Source: Pogona vitticeps (lineage: Eukaryota; Chordata; Lepidosauria; Squamata; Agamidae). From it: a stretch of DNA of 64,000 bases. The notes beneath the pieces were generated by a model. The model saw nothing but the letters and a program-made list of their open reading frames with translations. It did not search any database and was not told the DNA's origin. Shown one piece after another: positions 57,030-64,000 of the stretch. Where the stretch lies: positions 198,653,501 through 198,717,500 of the forward strand of contig NC_135786.1 of assembly GCF_051106095.1 (NCBI RefSeq). The letters run 5' to 3'. The translations under genes were made by a program, and so were the position numbers. How positions within the stretch are numbered: the first letter of the stretch is position 1; each line of letters starts with the position of its first letter.

Positions 57030-57338
57030 AAAGGTAAAGCTTCCCCTTGACATTTTTAGTCCAGTCGTGTCCGACTCTAGGGGGCGGTGCTCATCCCATT
57101 TTTCAAGCCGTAGAGCCAGCGCTTGTCCGAAGACAGTTTCCGTTGTCACGTGGCCAGCGTGACTGGGGAACACTGTTTTTACCTTCCCACTGAGGTGGTA
57201 CCAATTTATCTACTCACATTTGCATGCTTTCGAACTGCTAGGTTGGCGAGGAGCTGGAACAAAGCGACGGGAGCTCACTCCATTGCGTGGATTCGATCTT
57301 ACGACTGCTGGTCTTCTGACCCTGCAGCACAGGCTTCT
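57030..57338 (-). mobile_element. Sauria SINE, 5'-truncated
   Basis: Reverse complement runs from AGAAGCCTGTGCTGCAGGG through AGACCAGCAGTCGTAAGAT to AGAGTCGGACACGACTGGAC and GGGGAAGCTTTACC. The first ~25 bp of the head are missing. Confidence 0.87.
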
Positions 57339-57475
57339 CAGACAAAAGATTGGATTGATTTTGGAATATGGGCATTACTTCACATCTGGAAGGTAGAGAA
57401 AACGGAAAGATATAGAACTGGATCCAACACTGAATGTAAAGAAGAGCACCTCTGCTATCCATGGGAGCACATGAT

Positions 57476-57530
57476 TTATGTATTTTATTTATTTGTTTGA
57501 TTTATATCCCGCACAGGTACTCTTCACAAA
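57476..57530 (-). mobile_element. LINE 3' tail scrap
   Basis: Reverse strand GCGGGATATAAATCAAACAA with (ATAA)n; CR1/L2-type tail, very short. Confidence 0.45.
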
Positions 57531-57539
57531 AACCGGATG

Positions 57540-58565
57540 CTGTTTTTCCAGGGGGTGGGGTGGAGCACTCTGCTCTAACCAGCCAGTAAAAATTAATTTC
57601 CAAACAACTGGAAAGGACTTATGTCTGGATAATATTGCACTTTAGTTCCTTAGCACCTGATAAACTTAGAGAATATAATATGCATTTCCTTGTTTATAGA
57701 ATACTGCAACGCAACTGGAGAAACAGTTCACTACTACTACTAAAGCATCACGCTTTGCTTTACTTCCTCAGTACAGCACAAGGAATTTCATACAAGGCCA
57801 GAATATTGGAATATACAGTACTAGCACATTGCAATGTATTGTAGAATCCTTTGGTTGTTTCTCAGAGAAACTGTTAGCCATCATGTTTATGTCTTCCCCC
57901 TCATGCATGCTTACAATACACACTCACAGTTTGGTCTGCTCTATGATCCTTTTTAATTATGCAGCTAAGTGCTCATAAAATTTAAAAGCCCAACAGAATA
58001 CCAAACCCAGTCACAGAACAAGTCATTTTTACATTCTGCCTAGTATATGGCAGGCTGCCACTGCCCTTCTCCAGGGTCATTCCCACTGCTTGGCATCCTC
58101 TTTTCAACACCATGTTACTCAAATTCGTTATGCATTAGCCTAGACACTCTTTTGGCCAATATTGCCTATTACAGAGTCTGTTCTATTCAGTATTTTGTTC
58201 CTTCAGTTAGTTCTTCACACAGTACAGTTCTTTTCAGCACTAATAATGCATTTGCTTTGCATCTTTTCTGTATTGCTGACCTTGAAGCCTGCTCACTTAT
58301 GCAGCCTCCCTGGGTGATAAATAAGACAGCTATGAATGCCTCAAAATTGCTCCCATTTCCAGTCTGTGAAGGCAAAATGTAAGAGAATGAATTCCTCTGT
58401 CCTGCTCTGGAAAAACTATAATAGGTTTGTTTAGAAATGCATCTGGAATTGCAAAAGGTGTTGTAGAGGAAGCAGTAAAAATTTCACTAATTTGGAACTT
58501 TTATTTGAAAATCTATATTGTTTCTATGCTGTTGCCTTGTACAGTATTGAAGAGGTACCATAAAT
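57540..58565. other. Noncoding stretch
   Basis: Nothing supported. Confidence 0.5.
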
Positions 58566-58569
58566 TATC

Positions 58570-58740
58570 TGTTATCTGATCTGATTTATAGCAACCCCAA
58601 TAGAGTTTTCAAGGTAAATGAAGTATTTAAGGAACAGCATTTATCAGTTCCACAGAAACCCCAGTGATTTTCCACTGCAAAGCTGGGAAATCAAACCCAG
58701 GTCTCCTGAGTCTCAGTCTATTACTCTATCCACTGCACCA
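58570..58740 (-). mobile_element. tRNA-derived SINE
   Basis: Reverse complement: GGTGCAGTGGATAGAGTAAT (A-box type), ACCTGGGTTTGATTTCC (B-box type), then GGAAAATCACTGGGG and a GGTTGCTATAAATCAGA tail. A third SINE type beside the Sauria SINE and the G-run family. Confidence 0.7.
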
Positions 58741-58757
58741 TATTGGGTACCCTACCT

Positions 58758-58996
58758 CCAGGGTTCCCAACCCCTGGTCTGCAGTCCGGTACTGGGCCAT
58801 GGCCTTGGCAGGACCAGGCCACAGAGACAGGTCTCCTGCCCCCCTACTGTCCCCTCCATGCATGCACACATGCATGCATTCCCCCCACATGAATGCACGG
58901 GTGCCCCACCCACCCCATGCATGTGCACAGGTGCCCCGCCCCACAGATGCCCCACCCCCAACTGGTCCACAATTCAGAAAAGGTTGGGGACCACTG
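58758..58996. mobile_element. hAT-like MITE, 8-bp TSD
   Basis: Inverted relative of 25493-25857. Ends CCAGGGTTCCCAACCCC and GGTTGGGGACCACTG. Exact 8-bp duplication CCCTACCT at 58750-58757 and 58997-59004. CpG- and (CATGCA)-rich interior; open frames there are artefacts. Confidence 0.88.
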
Positions 58997-59004
58997 CCCT
59001 ACCT

Positions 59005-60190
59005 AACATAGATCCACTGAGTACATGAGATTTAAATGCTGACTTACCATTCAGTCACTGATTCAATGGGTCTACTCTAATTGTAAGTAACAACTAGATT
59101 TAGGCTATGAAAAATCACACCTCATTCTGTCTTTCTATCTTGTATGTGGCATGACCACCGACATCTGTCAAACAGTTAGAAACCGTAAATCATTTTCTAG
59201 AGAAAGTGGAAGATGGTTTGTGAAGGCTTCATTTCCTGTGGTGAACATACTTTCCTCCCACTGTAGTTTCTGGTTAGGTTTCTCAGTTCTTAAAAGAACA
59301 ACAACCCCTTACAGAACCTATTAAAAGAGACAAAGTCATTACATATCTGGTAGAAACTTGTGATGCTGAGCGTGTGCCAGACAGCAGCAAAATGGCACAG
59401 AGAGGGCACAGTTTTAAGCTGAATAGCAGTGGGCAAAAGGAGAGGTTATTTAACCTTTTTCAATCTACAATTTTCCCCTGCCTTCCTCAAGCCTGCCATT
59501 GCATTGCAAGCCAAGGTTTGCCATTTGTTTGCCATGTGGTAGGAAAAAGCAGCTGAGGGATCAGGTTCCAGAGCAAAAGTACAGAAAGGCAAAATAGTCT
59601 GACCCGCTATTTCCCTGCTTTGAACAGCATCTTCTCATTGCTGCTTTATAGGTGTCTTTCAAAAACCTAGAGTCTAAGAGACAGATCTGCATCAACTGGT
59701 AGAGAAGCAGTAACAACTGTGTTGAGATGTCCACACCACATATAAGGATTCCTCTGTATCTTCTCTGATTACACTATTTATTGTCCCCACCAGACTTTGC
59801 TGCTGTGACTGGTAACAAATACTTGGGGAAAATGAGAACTATGTTGGCTGAAATCATGTTGCTTCATGTAGTAAATCATACTACAGTGCGGATTTGGTGA
59901 GTCAGCTTCTTTATAAGCTGCACGGTCAAACTGCAACTTAAGTTCTTTTATCTAAATGTTAATATATAATTTAGTGTATAGTTTAAGTTTACATAAAAGT
60001 TAAACTGAGTTACTCTCCAGTTGCACATATCCCCAAAATAGAACTCCACTAGCTACCTTAATTAATTTTAAACTGTTATTGTTTACCTCTGGATGTTGGC
60101 AGGTATCATTCAAAAATGTAATTCCTCAGCTTCTAGTTTTACATGAGTAGAAGACAGCTTGTGCAATGGATCATTGTCTTCCCTTCCTCC
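59005..60190. other. Noncoding stretch
   Basis: Nothing supported before the candidate exon at 60200. Confidence 0.45.
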
Positions 60191-60199
60191 CTGCTGTAG

Positions 60200-60259
60200 C
60201 TCCCTGATGCTATAGAAGGCCTTGCCAGACGATTGGATGAGATGTACAGAACAATGTGA
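60200..60259 (+). CDS. Candidate terminal coding exon, unidentified gene
   Basis: A strong pyrimidine tract (CTTCCCTTCCTCCCTGCTGTAG, in two halves around 60178-60199) is followed by an open frame LPDAIEGLARRLDEMYRTM and TGA at 60257-60259. The peptide has helical, charged composition unlike the surrounding random frames. Interestingly the same frame stays open for a further 82 codons after the TGA (to 60508). I do not recognise the protein and no partner exon is visible within reach. Chance cannot be ruled out. Confidence 0.3.
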   Translation, partial: LPDAIEGLARRLDEMYRTM

Positions 60260-60509
60260 ATTATGTCTTATAGTGCTGCAGTGGGTCAGGGAGGAAAAGA
60301 TATCTCAAACTGGGTGGAAGAATCTTGCACTGTTTCTTCACTACTCCAAAATTTAGCGGTTCCTGACTCCTCCTGCTGTCCTGATGCAAACACTTGGTCA
60401 GTTCCCCAACACCTTCTGGCAGCTGTGGGGGAAGGGAAAATCTGTTCTTCAGACTTGTCTTCTGTGTGCAAAACAAATACTGTCATGTATTCCAACATTT
60501 TGGATTAAC

Positions 60510-60965
60510 GTACATATGCAGATCATAAATCACTTTTGGAAGTCTATTTCCTGGAACTGTTACAGAAAACCTGCAATATTAGTTTTCTAGAAGAATGATG
60601 CAACCAACAAGGAAGATAAGGAGCATGGTGATACTGATTCCCATGTGGTGTTCTGTAAATTAGTTTTCGTGCAACCTGACATTGAGAGCAATTTTTTCTG
60701 CTTTTATATTTTGGTATCAATTCATAAACATATCATAAACATAGAATTAGACATTAATTGCAGCATATGGTAGCACAAGGAAACTGATTGTTAAGAAGAC
60801 AACACTTTATACTAGTGAAGCCAACATAAATTGTTGTGTGTCAAATGATGATTTCCGCAAATCCTCTTATTCTGAGCAGAACAGTAACTAGAAATGTTGA
60901 CACCAAGAGCAAGCAGCACAAAATTTGTCTCCAGATTAACTTTATAATTCATGATAGAAAAAGAA
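60510..60965. other. Noncoding stretch
   Basis: Could be 3' UTR of the candidate exon; no strong signal. Confidence 0.35.
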
Positions 60966-60969
60966 TACA

Positions 60970-61426
60970 AAAACTCTGTGTGTAGGCATCCTTCAGTCTT
61001 GAGAGACTATGGTAACGTGCTCTGTATGGAGGTGTTGGAACAGTGCCTTGTGTGGCTGAGAAGGCCAATTCGAGAGTGACAATCTCTTCCACATTGAAGA
61101 CAAATACAATCTGTCCCCTGTCCAGCTCCCTGGTTTTGCTTGTTCTGGGACTGCCTCTTTGCCTCGGCCTGCTGTACAAGTGTCTCTTCAAACTGGGAGA
61201 GGCCATGATGCACTGCCTGCCTCCAAGCTGAACGGTCAGACGTCAAGGTTTCCCATCTGTTGAGGTCCATTCCTAAGGCCTTCAGATCCCGCTTGCAGAT
61301 GTCATTGTAATACAGCTGTGGTCTCCCTCGGGGGTGGCTTCTCTGCACTAATTCTCCATACAGGAGATATTTTGGAATCCGACCATCAGCCATTCTCACA
61401 ACGTGCCCAAGCAAGTCTAACATCAA
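60970..61426 (-). mobile_element. Non-LTR retrotransposon 3' part
   Basis: Same family as 24249-24904 but less damaged: an open frame reads LGHVVRMADGRIPKYLLYGE, DLKALGMDLNRWETL, SAWRQAVHHGLSQFEETLV and CICLQCGRDCHSRIGLLSH with a CxxC...H-type zinc motif, then a 3' tail ending near GACTGAAGGATGCC. Strongly 5'-truncated, as usual for LINEs. Clade not determined. Confidence 0.8.
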
Positions 61427-61429
61427 TTG

Positions 61430-62450
61430 ATTGATTGATCTATCAATGTAGCAGCCTACATATGGTCCTGATTCTGAATTTGTCTCAAGCTGGGCACTCC
61501 TTCAACATTTTCTGTGTCTCAGATTTCTGTTTTAATGAGACGCTGCGTGGGTATTCCTTCTCTATCTGCATCTCCCCAATGAACTAAAACAAGAATTGAT
61601 AGCTGTTTTTTAAACCTGCATATTGCCAGGAGTGATGTGGAATGAGAGCAGGTCACAGGTCCTGAATATCTCCATATAACATGCACTGTGGGCCATAAGT
61701 ACTAGATATTTAAAAGGAGAACACTTAGCAGTTTAACAGGTGCCATGGTGATATTGAGTTAACAAGAAAATTAATGTGAAGTAGTTCTAAAGTGTAATTA
61801 TACTGATTAAAAGTGAGTGGGGAAGATACAGCTTTTATTTCCATGAAAGTGAGGACATCTAAAGCAAGCCTTTACATTCCTTCTACCAGAGTTGAAAAGA
61901 CAAAGAAAAGAACTGCCAAATTATGTGTATTTAAGAGTTGCTAGCTCCCCCCTCTTTCTTTCTTTTTTTAAAATTAGTCCTGTTCCTTTGCTTTTATAGT
62001 GACTGGAAAAAAGGGAAAATGGCAAATGAAATGTTTTCCAGCAAAGAACTAAGAAGAGTGCAAAGCAATTCTAGTTCTGTTCTACTCCTACACGGCTTTT
62101 GCATCCTAACATTGATGGTAAGGAGCTCTTTCTTGGAGAAAGGCATGGTGTGCTTGCAAAGGGCCCTAAATTCAATCCTTAGTATCTCTAAGTAGGGCTG
62201 AAAGAGCCTCTGGCTCAAAACCCTTGAGAAGCCATTACCATTAGAATAAAGCTTAGATGTAATGATGAACCATTCGTAAGTGATGCAGTTACCTGGAAGG
62301 AGTTACTGTTTCTGCCAGAGGCAAAAAAAGGATCAGTGTCACACCACTTTTGATCCCAGGGATAGTGACAGCCTGTGTTGCTGGAAGGATTTGCACAGCC
62401 CAGATATGGACTAAAGTATGGTGTGCAGGAGAGTGAATGAGTGTTTAAAC
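61430..62450. other. Noncoding stretch
   Basis: Nothing supported. Confidence 0.5.
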
Positions 62451-62457
62451 TAGAAAT

Positions 62458-62622
62458 GGGGATGAATATAAAAACGGATGTTTTTCTGATGAATATACCT
62501 GATTTGTCATATATTCGTCAATCCGTATTTGTAAAATTTTAAATCAGAACGAATATGGCTTGACGAATATTTCCTTGATTTTATTTGTCAATCCGTTCAT
62601 ATTCGTCTATATTCATTACCCC
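62458..62622. repeat. AT-rich inverted-repeat element, MITE-like
   Basis: GGGGATGAATATA at the left faces TATATTCATTACCCC at the right; ATTCGTCAATCCGT and its relatives recur on both strands inside. Target duplication not resolved. Confidence 0.45.
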
Positions 62623-62879
62623 TTTTGGGGGCCTCTCTGAGCCTGCTGGCACCAATTCGAAGCTCTGGCGAATTAGGACAGAGATCCTGGTCTGGCATGT
62701 CTGGCAGCCAATAGTGCTGCTGAAAGGTGTATCTACTTTTACAGATGCTTCATATAAGCTTTTCCCACCCAAAAAACCCACAACAACCAATAATTCTTCT
62801 TAATATTTGTCTTATTTTTTTTTTAAAAAAATACCTCACAATTTGTAACAAAAAACACCCAGTCATCTCTTATATTTGC

Positions 62880-62985
62880 TTTCGGGCTCTTTGGCTGTGT
62901 TCTTAAGGTTTTTTCCCCCCTAACATTTTGCCATTCTCTGTGGCCGGCATCTTCAGAGGACAAGAGTCAGAGTCTGTGCTCTGTT
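62880..62985. repeat. Second copy of the 27385 interspersed repeat
   Basis: TTCGGGCTCTTTGGCTGTGT, CATTCTCTGTGGCCGGCATC and TTCAGAGGAC match 27400-27482. No foldback here. Confidence 0.7.
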
Positions 62986-62989
62986 AACA

Positions 62990-63660
62990 GTTATGCTGGC
63001 AGATTTCAATTAAAATATTATATTTGGTTGGTTTGTATCCTTCTGCTAAACTTAATAAAGCCTGGCAATATTCCCACAAATCTGTTATGTCTTTGTCCGT
63101 TTTGCTATTGTTCTAATATAAAGCATTAATTTTGCCATAATGGGAACTCCCACACTTGATCTTGCCATTTATCAGCTGAAGCATTGATCAATGTGATCTT
63201 AACTCAAAGATATACTACCTGTACTGAGACTGGAATATCCATAAGCTTTTTTGGCAGTACAACTGCCCCTGTGCGGGCTGAAATCAGCTGGCAGAAGCCC
63301 CCCCCCAAAAAAGGTAGGAAAGGCAGGAGCTGAATTATATTAGATCCAACCCCCCACCTGATCTCAGAGGCATAATCATTATGCCAGCACAAAGTTAAGT
63401 CAAGACCAGTGTAGCCCTTCATCAGTTCTAGTATGAGAGAGAGTAGGATTCAACAGTGTTTCAGCAGAATACTCTCTGGCCATCTCTTTAGAGTCTTTGT
63501 ATAGTGTATTCGCGAAGGCTTTTTATATTTCTCTTTAGTCATGATGAATGTAGTTGGAAAATGCAATGCAGCAGTTTTCCATTGTCTTCCATATCTCCAC
63601 ATTCTACATCTTAGTCTGTGTTTTACTTGTGCCTTTAATATTGTTCTTATTATGAGTTTT
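62990..63660. other. Noncoding stretch
   Basis: Nothing supported. Confidence 0.5.
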
Positions 63661-63664
63661 AATA

Positions 63665-63785
63665 TGATATTTGTTTAGCACTTTTAAAATAGTGTGATAA
63701 TTTATTATTTGTCTTTTAACTTTGTGTTTATACTTTAAGCTGCTTTGGATCCTTCAGGAGAAGTACAGCATATACATAGTTTAAA
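63665..63785 (+). mobile_element. Decayed LINE 3' tail
   Basis: TTTAAGCTGCTTTGGATCCTT and AGAAGTACAGCATATACAT resemble the end of CR1/L2-type LINEs. Confidence 0.4.
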
Positions 63786-63805
63786 TATGCATGGTTTGGA
63801 GCACG

Positions 63806-63951
63806 CTACCTCTCAGAGCACCTCTTCCCAAGGTCCTCTACCCACCTCACCAGATCCTCCCAGGCCATGAATTTTTGGGTGGCCACTCCAAAGGAGGACA
63901 GGAAATCATCTATGAGAAGCTGGGCTTTCTCCACCGTGGCACCAATATTTT
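63806..63951 (-). other. Short coding-like stretch at the window edge
   Basis: Reverse-strand open frame with amphipathic, charged text (VEKAQLLIDDFLSSFG, WEDLVRWVEDLGKRCSER) ending at a TAG at 63806-63808. A stop lies a few codons before it. Composition is protein-like but I recognise no family; retroelement gag-like or gene fragment are both possible. Confidence 0.2.
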
Positions 63952-64000
63952 TGAATCAGATCCCAGTTGAGCTGCACCTGGTTCCCTATCTCCATATAGA

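Noticed and set aside
58618-59028. Open frames of 115-136 codons
   Set aside because: They cross a SINE and the hAT MITE with CATGCA-type simple sequence; no domain.

Overview
The window looks like squamate reptile DNA, most probably a lizard. Three copies of the tRNA-headed Sauria SINE are present (11031-11372, 30677-31009, 57030-57338). Their 3' tails resemble BovB, and the window also holds one full-length BovB LINE (49436-52650) and one 5'-truncated BovB (32798-34834). Older RTE, CR1/L2 and another non-LTR family, several MITE families, a Tc1 transposon and tRNA-derived SINEs fill much of the rest. There is no prokaryotic gene organisation, CRISPR array or rRNA. All identifications come from reading motifs and repeat structure; no database search was run.

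Layout. 1-9.3 kb: a fossil Ty3/gypsy element of the Gmr1-like kind (LTR at 83-483, integrase zinc-finger, CCHC and protease-like remnants) that has been invaded by three Tigger/pogo-like MITEs. The second MITE (1984-4903) carries a GC-rich satellite array of about 249-bp palindromic monomers. These are arranged as two nearly identical 995-bp higher-order repeats (A-B-A-C, A-B-A-C). This is the most unusual structure in the window. 9.3-15.2 kb: mostly plain AT-rich DNA with a perfect-TSD Sauria SINE and a dead Tc1 transposase. 15.2-21.8 kb: a recent tandem duplication (about 4 kb unit, second copy about 2.4 kb) that duplicates a CpG island with CCAAT and GC boxes and reverse-strand coding-like blocks. 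I read it as a possible unidentified host gene on the minus strand with a second, 3'-incomplete copy, partly mixed with retroelement-like sequence. A degenerate 120-145-bp tandem repeat lies inside the unit.

22-35 kb: fragments of CR1/L2, RTE and another non-LTR family, pogo-like and hAT-like MITEs, SINEs, and a BovB copy interrupted by a 794-bp insertion with 5-bp flanking repeats. 35-49 kb: largely unique noncoding DNA with one hAT MITE that has a perfect 8-bp TSD, plus microsatellites. 49.4-52.7 kb: full-length BovB with a perfect 10-bp TSD, endonuclease and reverse transcriptase recognisable but disabled by one nonsense change and a few frameshifts. 52.7-64 kb: SINEs, an older RTE, an hAT MITE, LINE tails, and one candidate terminal coding exon at 60200-60259.

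No complete host protein gene can be named. The functional logic that can be read is transposon ecology. BovB is the likely source of the machinery that moved the Sauria SINEs, and pogo-like transposases encoded elsewhere moved the MITEs. Nested insertions give a relative timeline: gypsy fossil before the pogo-like MITEs; old RTE before a tRNA-SINE and a tiny BovB tail; BovB before the 794-bp insert.
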